A stretch of 64,000 nucleotides of DNA. Origin: Roseiflexus sp. RS-1 (lineage in GTDB: Bacteria; Chloroflexota; Chloroflexia; Chloroflexales; Roseiflexaceae). Where the stretch lies: assembly GCF_000016665.1 (NCBI RefSeq), contig NC_009523.1, positions 1,240,001 to 1,304,000 on the forward strand, in the 5' to 3' direction. Positions 36,054 through 44,416 of the stretch are shown here, piece by piece (the first letter of the stretch is position 1; each line of letters opens with the position of its first letter). The notes under the pieces are model-generated. The model saw only the letters and a list, made by a program, of their open reading frames with translations, ran no database searches and was not told the origin of the DNA. The translations under genes were made by a program, and so were the position numbers.

Positions 36054-38561
36054 ATGCGCGTTCCATTGTCATGGCTGAAAGAGTTCGTCGATATTACCCT
36101 GCCGGTAGAAGAACTCGCCGAACGCCTGACCCGCGCAGGGTTGGAGTGTGAGGGGATCGAACGGATCGGCGTCGAGGGCGCCGATCTGCCGTGGGACCCG
36201 GAGAGAATCGTCATCGGCAGGATTCTCGAAGTCCGGCAGCATCCAAATGCGGATCGGCTTGTGCTGGCCGATGTCGATTATGGCGCCGATGCCCCGCATA
36301 CGGTTGTCACCGGAGCGCCCAATCTGTTCCCTTACAAAGACAAGGGGCGATTGTCGCAACCGCTGAAGGGCGTATTCGCGCGCGAAGGCGCTGAACTGTA
36401 CGACGGTCACGCCGAAGGGTGGGTGAAAACGCGACTGAAAGGTCGTCCGGTGCGTGGCATTATGTCCGACGCCATGCTCTGTTCAGAGAAAGAGTTAGGG
36501 CTTTCCGAAGATCACGAAGGTATTCTGATCCTGCCGGACGATGCGCCGGTCGGTATGCCGTTGCGCGATTATCTCGGCGATGTGGTGCTGAAGTTCGATG
36601 TCCTGCCGAACATGGCGCGTTGTCTGTCGATTGTCGGCGTGGCGCGCGAGGTGGCTGCGCTGACCGGCGTGCCCTTACGGATGCCGGAGATGCACGTCGT
36701 CGAGGATGGTCCTCCCATCGAGGGGCGCGTCCGGGTGACGATCGAAGAACCTGACCTCTGCCCGCGTTTTACAGCGACCCTGATCGAGGGGGTCACCATC
36801 GGACCATCGCCGCTCTGGATGCAGCGCCGCCTGACGATGGCTGGCATGCGCCCGATCAACAACATTGTGGACATCAGCAACTATGTGATGCTCGAACTCG
36901 GCGGTCCGAACCATATGTTCGACGCGGATCGCGTGGCGGAACAGCACCTGATCATTCGCCTGGCGCGCCCCGGCGAGCGTCTGGTCACGCTCGACGGCAA
37001 GGAGCATAACCTGGATGCTTCAGTTGGCGGCGGAATGCTGCCGTTGCTGGTGTGTGACCCGCAGGGACCCCTGAGTCTGGCGGGTGTGATGGGCGGCGCA
37101 TCGAGCGAAGTCAGTTCAACAACGACCCGTATATTGCTGGAAGTCGCGGTGTGGGATCCGACGATCATCCGGCGGATGGGGACTGCGTTGCGGGCGCGTT
37201 CAGAGGCGTCGAAACGGTTCGAGCGCGGTGTGGATTACGAATTGCCGCCGCTGGTGCAGCGTCGTGCGCTCTCGTTGCTGCAACGAATTGCTGGCGGCAG
37301 AGTAGCGCAGGGCATGGTGGACAACTATCCGCGTCCGTGGAAACCGGTGGTTCTCGACCTGACGCCGCGCGAGGTGCGCCGCATCGTTGGCGTCTCGCTC
37401 AGCGCCGCCGAGATCGCCGACCTGCTGCGACCGCTGGGGTTCGCCTGCGATCTGATCGACGATGGTGCGGCAGTGCGGGTGACCGCACCAGGTTTCCGGC
37501 GTGATGTCACGATGCTTGCCGACCTCTGCGAGGAGGTGGCGCGCATGTACGGGTACGACCGTATTCCGCTCACGCTGATGGCGGATGTGCTCCCTGAGCA
37601 GCGCAACAACCCATCGCTCGAACTGGAACTGCGTGTGCGTGATCTGCTGGCCGGGGCAGGGCTGGATGAGGCAATGACCTATTCGCTGACCAGTATGGCG
37701 GCAGTCGCAAAGATCAATCCAGCTGATGCCGATGCGTCGCTCTATCTGCGTCTGGCGAACCCATTGACGCCGGAGCGCGAATATCTGCGCCGGTCGCTGC
37801 TGCCGACGCTTCTGGAGGCGCTGGCGCAGAATCTGCGGGAACGCGAACGGACGTTGCTGTTCGAGATCGGGCGCGTGTACCTGAAGCGCGCACCCGGAAG
37901 CGGCGAAGTGCGACCGGAAGAACCGCGTCGTCTGGCGCTGGCGCTGGCGGGAAGGCGCTATGAACGTTCGTGGCATACGCCCGACGAGACGGTGATGGAT
38001 TTCTTCGATCTGAAGGGGATTGTCGAGATGCTCCTGGCGCGCCTGAACATTGCCGATGTCCGCTTCGTGGCGTTGACCGACGATCCACGGTTTCATCCGG
38101 GGCGCGCGGCGCGGCTCGAACGCGATGGGCGTGTGATCGGCGTCATTGGCGAAGTGCACCCCGATGTTTGTGAGCGCCTGGAGATCGCCGCGCCGCGCGC
38201 GATGGCGGCTGAACTCGATCTGGACCTGATCGGCGAACTGGTCGAACCGGTGCGCTACCGCGCAATCTCACGCTATCCCGCCACAACCAACGATCTCGCG
38301 CTGGTGACATCGGTCGGTGTGCCAGCGGAACAGGTCACTCGCACGATTCGCAAATATGCTGGCGCGCTGCTTGAGTCGCTCACACTCTTCGATGTGTATA
38401 CAGGTGAGCAGGTAGGGGCAGGTAAACGCAGCCTCGCCTATCGCCTGGTATTCCGCGCTCCTGACCGCACCCTGAATGATGCTGAGGTTGCCCGGATCCG
38501 GCAGAAAATCGTGCGTGGTCTGGAACACGACCTCGACGCCACGATTCGGGGGGAGGGTTGA
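36054..38561 (+). CDS. pheT: Phenylalanine-tRNA ligase beta subunit
   Basis: An 835-aa protein of normal length. The order is the EMAP/OB-type tRNA-binding domain (about 40-160, VIGRILEVRQHPNADRLVLA, VVTGAPNLF), B3/B4 editing domain (IRRMGTALRARSEASKRFER), B5 domain (RIVGVSLSAAEIADLLRPLG), synthetase-like core (LFEIGRVYL, FHPGRAARLERDGRVIGVIG) and C-terminal ferredoxin-fold anticodon-binding domain (PATTNDLALV, DRTLNDAEVARIRQKIVRGL). AAGGAG lies seven bases before the ATG. It is separated from pheS by the membrane protein gene, an uncommon arrangement. Confidence 0.97.
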   Translation: MRVPLSWLKEFVDITLPVEELAERLTRAGLECEGIERIGVEGADLPWDPERIVIGRILEVRQHPNADRLVLADVDYGADAPHTVVTGAPNLFPYKDKGRLSQPLKGVFAREGAELYDGHAEGWVKTRLKGRPVRGIMSDAMLCSEKELGLSEDHEGILILPDDAPVGMPLRDYLGDVVLKFDVLPNMARCLSIVGVAREVAALTGVPLRMPEMHVVEDGPPIEGRVRVTIEEPDLCPRFTATLIEGVTIGPSPLWMQRRLTMAGMRPINNIVDISNYVMLELGGPNHMFDADRVAEQHLIIRLARPGERLVTLDGKEHNLDASVGGGMLPLLVCDPQGPLSLAGVMGGASSEVSSTTTRILLEVAVWDPTIIRRMGTALRARSEASKRFERGVDYELPPLVQRRALSLLQRIAGGRVAQGMVDNYPRPWKPVVLDLTPREVRRIVGVSLSAAEIADLLRPLGFACDLIDDGAAVRVTAPGFRRDVTMLADLCEEVARMYGYDRIPLTLMADVLPEQRNNPSLELELRVRDLLAGAGLDEAMTYSLTSMAAVAKINPADADASLYLRLANPLTPEREYLRRSLLPTLLEALAQNLRERERTLLFEIGRVYLKRAPGSGEVRPEEPRRLALALAGRRYERSWHTPDETVMDFFDLKGIVEMLLARLNIADVRFVALTDDPRFHPGRAARLERDGRVIGVIGEVHPDVCERLEIAAPRAMAAELDLDLIGELVEPVRYRAISRYPATTNDLALVTSVGVPAEQVTRTIRKYAGALLESLTLFDVYTGEQVGAGKRSLAYRLVFRAPDRTLNDAEVARIRQKIVRGLEHDLDATIRGEG

Positions 38562-38624
38562 GCGTTTTCTGCATTCCCGTGCGCTGGCGCTCCTCATCCC
38601 CCTAACCCCCTTCTCCCACGAGGG
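38560..38624. repeat. R1 repeat copy 4, left part
   Basis: GTTTTCTGCATTCCCGTGCG, then the C-rich arm CCCCCTTCTCCCACGAGG. The right part resumes at 41643 (GGAAGAAGGAGGAG ... CCCCTGTGA) after the insertion sequence. It ends in the insertion's target site CCACGAGGG. Confidence 0.75.
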
Positions 38625-39438
38625 TTCAAGGGCGGACAGAAAAGGTGTTCGTTTTTGAGCCATTCTGGCCCTATGGGGATCAGGAGCGGTGACAACCATG
38701 CGGTAGTTCTGGTATGCTGGTCGTATCACCCGCCTCATATCCAGGAGACCACCGCATGGCCACCAGCAGACGTTCTTTCATCCGGGCGGTCGACTCGTTG
38801 TTCCGCCAGAGCATGAGCGACATGCCGCAACGCACCCGCCAACGGGTGGTCGTTCTCACCCTGAGCATCCTGTGCAGCGGCTCGCTCACGCTGCGCCGGA
38901 TGGCAAGCACCCAGGCGTACCTGACGCTCCAGACGACGTGCGCAGCCCGTCATAAACGGCGGCTGCGGCGGGTGCTGAACGACCCGCTTCTGACCTGGGA
39001 ACGGAGCGCTGCGCCCGTGGTGCGACGCCTCTTGTCGCGACGGCGGGCCCGCCGCCGGGTGATGATCATCGACGAAACCGCGCAGGCGGAACACCTGCGG
39101 GTCCTGACCGCCGCGCTCTGGCAGCGCGGTCGCGCCATTCCGTTGGCCTGGGTCTGCTGGCCGGGGCGGACCAAACCAACGGTCTCGTAGTGGAACCGGT
39201 GTGGTCACGTGTTGGACCAGGCGGCTCAGGCGCTGCCAGCGGACGCACGGGTGGTGGTCGTGGCAAATCGCGCCTTCGGCGGTCACGTGTTGACCGATCA
39301 GGCGCCCGCGCACGGCTGGGATGGGCTGGCGCCGGTGCACGGTCAGACGCGCTGGCGCGATCGTCAGGGACGCATCCCGCCGATGGTCCAGCAGGTCGCC
39401 CAACGCGGGGATCGCTGGAACGGCCAGGGAGAGGTTTT

Positions 39439-39805
39439 TATAGCGGTTCTCATAGAGGTTGAACCTCCTTGGACAAGCACAGTCACGCTCGCGCTCCCCA
39501 CACGGCGACCGAAATGAATTTCAGTCTACAGGAGAAGCAATCCGACGTCGTCCGTCGTCGGGCGTGACTCCGTTCGTGCGGGCTAAAGCCCTCCCTGAGC
39601 GCATGGAAGCCCCTGCGGGGCTGGCGTTTCAGGTATCCTTGCCATAGCCAGGGGGACCTGGGTTGATCCAGCCCGCAGGGCTTGCCCGACCTCAGCCAGG
39701 GCTTTAGCCCGCCTGAGGCGCACGACGATTGAACGCTCCAGCAGCGGGCGCCTCGCGCGACACGGCAGACCCGGACAAGGGTCAACATATCTGAGAACTG
39801 CTATA
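39439..39805. mobile_element. MITE A, long copy in the transposase gene
   Basis: TA plus left end TAGCGGTTCTCA at 39439 and right end TGAGAACTGCTATA at 39805 are inverted repeats. The interior has the family palindrome region CCGAAATGAATTTCAG and a second hairpin-rich insert (CCCTCCCTGAGCGCATGGAA, GCAGGGCTTGCCCGACCTCA) also found in the copy at 62860. Confidence 0.7.
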
Positions 39806-39899
39806 ATCCGCTATCCCGCGCGAGCCGTCGGGCCAATGGAGATTGAGCATGTATAGCAGCTCTCACAAAGATTGGTCTGGTTGGGCAGGGTTGCACTTG
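39806..39899. repeat. MITE B fragment and left end of a second MITE A
   Basis: 39806-39850 is AATCCGCTATCCCGCGCGAG followed by AATGGAGATTGAGCAT, a MITE B fragment. TATAGCAGCTCTCACAAAG at 39852 begins a second MITE A copy whose right end (TGAGAACTGCTGTA) lies at 41202-41215, on the other side of the IS110 element. Confidence 0.6.
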
Positions 39900-39993
39900 C
39901 CATCGAAACCAGACGCCGTGTGCGCCCTCCCTCCGCGTGCTCCGCGTCTCTGTGTGCATCAGACCGGCTCACGCGGAGTAACTGTGTTGCTTG

Positions 39994-40956
39994 TCAAGGG
40001 GCGCTCGTATGCACAGCCGGATCCCAGGGCTTTTGCTGACGCAATATTGCGCCGAGAATAGTCAGCAGCTTGCGCATCGCAGCGACGATGGCGACCTTGC
40101 GCGGCTTGCCAGCTTGACACAGGCGCTGATAGAAGGCGCGCCTGACCAGACGGCGCCGCGTGGCCGCCAGGGTCGCCATGTACAACACGCTGCGCACATC
40201 CCTCCTGCCGCCGGAGATATGCCGGGGTTTGTGCTGTGCGCCGCTCTGATTGGCATACGGCGCAACGCCCACAAAGGCCGCCGCTTCCTTGCGATTGATG
40301 GTCCCCAGTTCGGGCAGGCGGAGCAGCAGGTTCAGTGCGGTGATCGCGCCGATGCCGGGCACGCTTTCGCGCAGCTCCCGTTTCCGGCGCACCTCGTCGG
40401 TGCGCTCCGCCTCGTTGTCGCGTTCCTGCTCAAGCGCACGGATCTCCTGATCCAGCCAATCAATATGCTGCTGGATGCCCGGGCGGAGGTTCGGCGCGGC
40501 AGCCGTCAACCGATTGATCTCAGCCGTCCGCATCTGAATCACCTGCTCCCGCCGGACCAGCAGGTCGCGCAAGGATGCGCGCTGCTCGTCCGTCGCTTGG
40601 TGGTGCGGCGGGCGCACCCGTTCGGCAAAGCGGGCGAGCAACCGGGCATCCAGGCGGTCGGTCTTCGCCTGGCGTCCTTCCGCGTGCGCCAGGGCGCGCA
40701 CGCGGCGTGGCTGCACCCGCGCCGTCGGCACGCCAGCCTGGAGCAGTTGGGCGAACACCATGCGCTCCAGCCCGCCGGTCGCCTCCAGCACAATCAGGGT
40801 CGGCTGCAGGCGCTGGAGTCGCGTGACCAGGAGCTGGACACCTTCGTCGGTAGACGGTATCGTCTCGCGTGGCGCGTGCGGGTCGGCGCCAAACGCCACA
40901 TCCAGCGTCTGTTTGGAGACATCAATGCCGATAAAGAGCGACTCACGGGAAGCCAT
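39994..40956 (-). CDS. IS110 family DEDD recombinase (transposase)
   Basis: A 320-aa intact recombinase. The N-terminal RuvC-like DEDD domain has IGIDVSKQTLDVAF (D), LIVLEATGGLERMVF (E) and KTDRLDARLLARF (D, D). The C-terminal Transposase_20 domain has SVPGIGAITALNLLLRLPEL, EAAAFVGVAPYANQSG and HISGGRRDVRSVLYMATLAA with the expected serine. Members excise and insert as circles and are guided by a bispecific bridge RNA from the element's non-coding end. All motifs are intact, so it could still be active. Confidence 0.95.
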   Translation of the reverse strand: MASRESLFIGIDVSKQTLDVAFGADPHAPRETIPSTDEGVQLLVTRLQRLQPTLIVLEATGGLERMVFAQLLQAGVPTARVQPRRVRALAHAEGRQAKTDRLDARLLARFAERVRPPHHQATDEQRASLRDLLVRREQVIQMRTAEINRLTAAAPNLRPGIQQHIDWLDQEIRALEQERDNEAERTDEVRRKRELRESVPGIGAITALNLLLRLPELGTINRKEAAAFVGVAPYANQSGAQHKPRHISGGRRDVRSVLYMATLAATRRRLVRRAFYQRLCQAGKPRKVAIVAAMRKLLTILGAILRQQKPWDPAVHTSAP

Positions 40957-41140
40957 ACACAGAACCTCCTGAGGAAAACGGCGCCAGCCTTGCTAGCATA
41001 TGCGGGTTTGAGGGCCCAGATACCTGTTCGGCTTGGTCGCGTTGAAGGACACGGCTACCCAACACTCCGCGGCGATCTCGTGAACCTGGCGCAGAACGGT
41101 ATACCGTGTCCCGTTAGATTATACTAGGCGCGGAGAGCGG
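40957..41140 (-). ncRNA. Candidate IS110 bridge-RNA region
   Basis: About 180 bases between the recombinase start and the element end, on the recombinase-upstream side, where IS110-group elements encode their bridge RNA. The region shows no open frame. I infer the RNA from element architecture; loops and guide segments were not resolved by eye. Confidence 0.45.
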
Positions 41141-41642
41141 GAGCGCAGCGGAAACGGGCGCCTTGCGCGACACGGCAGATCCGGACGAGGGTCAACGTAT
41201 CTGAGAACTGCTGTAAAGCGCTGTTCCGCGACGGGAAGTCGAGCGGGCGGCGCCGGGAATCCAGCCGGGTGCGCGATCTGACGCATCAAGAGCATCTGGT
41301 GGCGGGGCTGGGACTGGCGACGCTGATCACGCTCGTGTTGGGCGTGCAGGCGGCAGAAGCCGAACGCAGCCGTCCCGCGCGCCGTCACCGCCGCCAATCG
41401 TGGCGTAGCCGCCAGAGTTGGTTCCCGCTGGGTCGTGAGGCCTTCTGGCATCGGCTGTGGCGGCGGGACCGCACCCCCATCCGCTGGGATCTCACCGACC
41501 TGGATGGGCGCAATTGGTCGGCCGAGCAGCGTGCCCGGCACGCCCTGGCGGGCGCCGACCTGGGGCGGCGGGCGGCCTGGTGGCGAGCCCATTGGAATGC
41601 GAGAAATCGTCAGAAGGCTCATATGTTCTGTCCGCCCTTAAA

Positions 41643-41781
41643 CCCACACAGGAAGAAGGAGGAGTTGGGCGTCCTGATGCCTGAAACGGGAGATGGCACG
41701 CAGGGGCTTCACAAGAAACCTGCCCCTGTGAGCAAAATTGGGTGTCCTGTGCTGAAGGGTGAGGACCGATGCCGCTTTGGG
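41643..41781. repeat. R1 repeat copy 4, right part, and gap before lipA
   Basis: GGAAGAAGGAGGAGTTGGGC, GTCCTGATGCCTGAAACGGG and CCTGCCCCTGTGAGC continue R1 after the insertion, to about 41732. The remaining bases to the lipA stop show nothing. Confidence 0.7.
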
Positions 41782-42687
41782 CTAATGCTGTTGGGCGTTG
41801 ACGTGGAGATGCGCGTGATAACTCGAACGCACCAGCGGACCGCTTTCGACGTGGCGAAAACCACGCTCCAGCGCATACCTGCGAAATTCGGCAAACTCGG
41901 CGGGGGTGACATAACGATCCACGGGCCAGTAACTTGCACCGGGTGAGAGGTATTGACCGATGGTGAGCACATTCACATCGACATCACGCAGGCGATCAAT
42001 GACCTGGTACACTTCTTCGTTCGTCTCACCGGCGCCAACCATCATCCCGCTCTTGGTGACCAGATATGGTCGTGCGGCGCGCGCGCGCGCCAGCAGTTCG
42101 ATGCTCTGCTCGAAGCGGGCGCGGGGACGGAAGCGCCGAAACAGACGCGGGACGGTCTCGATATTATGATTGAGAACGTCCGGTTCAGCGGCCAGCACCG
42201 TCTCGAGCGCCTCCCAATTGCCGTCGAAATCGGGGATCAGAACCTCGACTTTGCAGTCGGGCGCTTTTTGTCGGATCAGTTCAATGGTGCGGGCGAAGAT
42301 AGACGCGCCGCCATCGGGCACATCGTCACGGTTGACCGATGTCAGGACGGCAAATTTCAACTTTAAGTGCGCAACCGACGCGGCGACCCGCTCCGGTTCA
42401 TGCTCGTCGATTGGTTCGGGCTTCCCTTTGCCGATAGCGCAGTAGCGACAGCCACGGGTGCATATGTTTCCAAGCAACAGAAAAGTGGCGGTACGGTGAT
42501 TCCAGCACTCGCCAATGTTCGGGCAGTGCGCTTCTTCGCACACGGTATGAAGATTCTGCTCGCGCATGAGGCGAAAGACATCGTGATAGTTCGCGCCGCC
42601 CGGCGCACGCACCTTGAGCCATTCGGGTCGGCGCGCCCGGTTTGAGGGCAACGAATCGGTTGCGATCAACGGGATCAAGTCTGCCAT
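41782..42687 (-). CDS. lipA: Lipoyl synthase
   Basis: A radical-SAM enzyme that inserts two sulfurs into protein-bound octanoyl groups. The auxiliary cluster motif is CEEAHCPNIGECW (C-x4-C-x5-C), the SAM cluster motif CTRGCRYCAIG, and the C-terminal RSSYHAH supplies the serine ligand. 301 aa from ATG 42687; an in-frame ATG at 42723 would add 12 residues and no ribosome site decides between them. It is the last gene of a minus-strand group and follows lipB, which makes its octanoyl substrate. Confidence 0.96.
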   Translation of the reverse strand: MADLIPLIATDSLPSNRARRPEWLKVRAPGGANYHDVFRLMREQNLHTVCEEAHCPNIGECWNHRTATFLLLGNICTRGCRYCAIGKGKPEPIDEHEPERVAASVAHLKLKFAVLTSVNRDDVPDGGASIFARTIELIRQKAPDCKVEVLIPDFDGNWEALETVLAAEPDVLNHNIETVPRLFRRFRPRARFEQSIELLARARAARPYLVTKSGMMVGAGETNEEVYQVIDRLRDVDVNVLTIGQYLSPGASYWPVDRYVTPAEFAEFRRYALERGFRHVESGPLVRSSYHAHLHVNAQQH

Positions 42688-42829
42688 CGATGATCTCACA
42701 TTCCAGCCGTCGTCGATCATCATCGACGACGTGATCCGCTTGTCGGTTGTCTGTTACGTTGTATTGTAGCGCACATCGCGAACATGCGCCTGTCCTGATC
42801 GCTAACAGCACAATACATCAGAACCGGCT

Positions 42830-43552
42830 TTACCGCTGCGCAAGGTGATCTCTTTCGGCTGCCGGGAGATGCGCTGTCCACTGTCCGGCAGTGACAACCA
42901 CAGCCGGTTCCAGGTCGAAGACGGCGCAGAGATGCCCGATCAGCCGTTCAGCCACCGAACTCATCGCCACGACCTCACCCAGTTCGGCGGACATTGAGGT
43001 GACGCCGCGCCCATGCACACCGCAAGGGACAATCAGATCGAAGCCACGCAAATCGATGTTGACATTCAGCGCCAGTCCGTGAGTGGTCACGCCGCCTGCG
43101 CTCACCTTGATGCCGATAGCACAGATTTTTGCCGCGCCGTTCCGAACCCAGACGCCGGTCAAGCCGGGGACGCGCTCACCGATCAGACCGTCATCGCGCA
43201 GGACACGAATGACGCTCTCTTCCAGCCCGCGCAGATACCGACCAATATCACGTCCGTGCTGCAAGAGTTTGAAGATCGGGTAGGCGACGATTTGCCCCGG
43301 CGCGTGGTAGGTCGCCCCGCCGCCGCGGTCACTCTGGACCACGGTCACCCCTTCGGCGCTGAGGTGTTCCGCCGGAACGAGCAGATGTTCGGTACTGGCT
43401 CTACTGCCCAGCGTAATCGTTGGCGGGTGTTCGAGCAGCAGCAGGGTGTCGCCGACCTGACCGGCGGAGCGTGCGCGAGCAATTCGGCGCTGCACATCCC
43501 ACGCAGTGCGATAGTCGATGAGACCCAGGTGGTAGATCGTCAGTGTCCGCAT
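42830..43552 (-). CDS. lipB: Octanoyl-ACP:protein N-octanoyltransferase
   Basis: A 240-aa protein. The motifs TLLLLEHPPTITLGSRASTE, SDRGGGATYHAPGQIVAYPI, GAAKICAIGIKVSAGGVTTH (catalytic Lys) and FDLIVPCGVHGRGVTSMSAE (catalytic Cys) are all present. It transfers octanoate from acyl carrier protein to lipoyl domains. It lies upstream of lipA (gap about 140 bases) and close behind acpS and the Coa1-like gene, so lipoate and acyl-carrier genes are grouped. Confidence 0.96.
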   Translation of the reverse strand: MRTLTIYHLGLIDYRTAWDVQRRIARARSAGQVGDTLLLLEHPPTITLGSRASTEHLLVPAEHLSAEGVTVVQSDRGGGATYHAPGQIVAYPIFKLLQHGRDIGRYLRGLEESVIRVLRDDGLIGERVPGLTGVWVRNGAAKICAIGIKVSAGGVTTHGLALNVNIDLRGFDLIVPCGVHGRGVTSMSAELGEVVAMSSVAERLIGHLCAVFDLEPAVVVTAGQWTAHLPAAERDHLAQR

Positions 43553-43598
43553 TGCACCAGACGCCCCCTTCGTCGTCGCAGCGTTTTTGAGTCAGACG

Positions 43599-44006
43599 CT
43601 ACAGGTCGCGCAGCAGATCGATCCGCTGACCGGTTCCATCCACCGTCACGATCAGGCGGTCATATTCCCAGACGCCACGGGTGCGCACCCCGGAGATGAT
43701 CAACGTTCCCGATCCACGCGGACCGGAGATCGGCAGGGTGAGGTCAACTTCGCCGCCCCCATTGGCATCGGTGCGGAGTGAGCCGGTGGGCAGAAACCAT
43801 CCGATTTCGAGTGGACGCCCCAGCGCCGCTTCGACCTGCGGATCGCGTTGCGCACGCGCCAGCGCCTCCTGTGCCACGTCGGAGTTGCGGAATAGACTGA
43901 TGACGCCAGCGAAGATGCCGACGACGCAGCCGACGACGACGATGAATGTTACGCCAGCGATGAGACAGGAGAGCGGTGTGCATCCCCGGCGACGAACGGT
44001 TACCAT
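43599..44006 (-). CDS. Coa1/Tim21-like membrane protein
   Basis: A 135-aa protein. RRRGCTPLSCLIAGVTFIVV begins a single transmembrane helix (about 14-36). ALARAQRDPQVEAALGRPLE followed by GSLRTDANGGGEVDLTLPIS, GPRGSGTLIISGVRTRGVWE and YDRLIVTVDGTGQRIDL match the Coa1 (cytochrome oxidase assembly factor 1) domain pattern. Start ATG 44006 has AGAAGGAGGA upstream and overlaps the 3' end of acpS by seven bases. Role in bacteria is unproven. Confidence 0.75.
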   Translation of the reverse strand: MVTVRRRGCTPLSCLIAGVTFIVVVGCVVGIFAGVISLFRNSDVAQEALARAQRDPQVEAALGRPLEIGWFLPTGSLRTDANGGGEVDLTLPISGPRGSGTLIISGVRTRGVWEYDRLIVTVDGTGQRIDLLRDL

Positions 44007-44416
44007 GGCATCCTCCTTCTGGCTGCGGGTGAAGTCGACGCGACGGCGACCGCAATTGCCAGACCGTGATCGTGCGACAGGCTGATACAGATGCTCTCGA
44101 TGTGCAGTTCGCGGGCGCGCGCGCGCGCCGCTCCGCTGAGCGTCACAGTTGGACGCCCGTCGTCGTCGGTGAGCGTCTCGATGTCGCGGAACGCAACGCT
44201 GTGTGCGCTGCTGCCAGGACCACGCATCCCGACGCCCAGCAATTTGGCGACCGCCTCCTTTGCCGCCCAGCGCGCCGCCAGCGAATTGATCCGCCCGGCG
44301 CACAGCGCAATCTCAGCGGGAGAATAGATCCGCTGCACGAATCGGTCGCCCCAGCGCTCGACTGCGCGTTTGATCCGTGCTATCTCCACAATATCGATAC
44401 CGGTGTAGACTGTCAC
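44000..44416 (-). CDS. acpS: Holo-[acyl-carrier-protein] synthase
   Basis: A 138-aa enzyme that transfers 4'-phosphopantetheine from CoA to acyl carrier protein. GIDIVEIARIKRAVERWGDR with the metal-binding Asp, FVQRIYSPAEIALC, and LAARWAAKEAVAKLLGVGMR with the KEA motif are diagnostic; ICISLSHDHGLAIAVAVA is the end of the fold. It starts at GTG 44416, overlapping the stop of the upstream membrane protein (GTGA). Length is normal. Confidence 0.95.
   Translation of the reverse strand: MTVYTGIDIVEIARIKRAVERWGDRFVQRIYSPAEIALCAGRINSLAARWAAKEAVAKLLGVGMRGPGSSAHSVAFRDIETLTDDDGRPTVTLSGAARARARELHIESICISLSHDHGLAIAVAVASTSPAARRRMPW

Larger units (their letters stand above)
39900..41140 (-). mobile_element. 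IS110-family insertion sequence
   Basis: Bounded by where the second MITE A copy loses and regains similarity to its relatives (about 39900 and 41140; ends uncertain by tens of bases). It contains one recombinase gene on the minus strand and about 180 bases of upstream non-coding DNA. There are no terminal inverted repeats, as usual for IS110. It sits inside another repeat, which is a common target type for this family. Confidence 0.75.
38756..41616 (+). pseudogene. DDE transposase, disrupted
   Basis: Starts at ATG 38756 with CCAGGAG upstream. Fragment 1 (to the in-frame stop TAG 39188) reads MATSRRSFIRAVDSLFRQSM ... VMIIDETAQAEHLRVLTAAL, with the first catalytic Asp in IIDET. The same frame continues after the stop with ALPADARVVVVANRAFGG, where the usual DRGFG Asp is Asn, to GEVF at 39438. 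It resumes at 41216 as KALFRDGKSSGRRR, EHLVAGLGLATLITLVLGVQ and RHALAGADLGRRAAWWRAHW. GEVF and KALFRDGK join in frame if the insert is removed at its TA duplication. The premature stop and the Asp-to-Asn change make it inactive even without the insert. Confidence 0.8.
38625..41642 (+). mobile_element. Insertion sequence (about 1.24 kb core) broken by nested insertions
   Basis: Ends are TTCAAGGGCGGACAGAA (38625-38641) and TTCTGTCCGCCCTTAAA (41626-41642), nearly perfect 17-bp inverted repeats. The flanks are CCACGAGGG on the left and CCCACACAGG on the right, a decayed 9-10-bp target duplication; the same site in R1 copy 3 is hit by the related MITE at 11690. Inside is a DDE transposase pseudogene (38756-41616). 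Bases 39439-41215 are a later insertion of MITE A copies and an IS110 element; removing them leaves about 1244 bp, a normal IS size. Family is probably IS4-like by motif. Confidence 0.85.
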
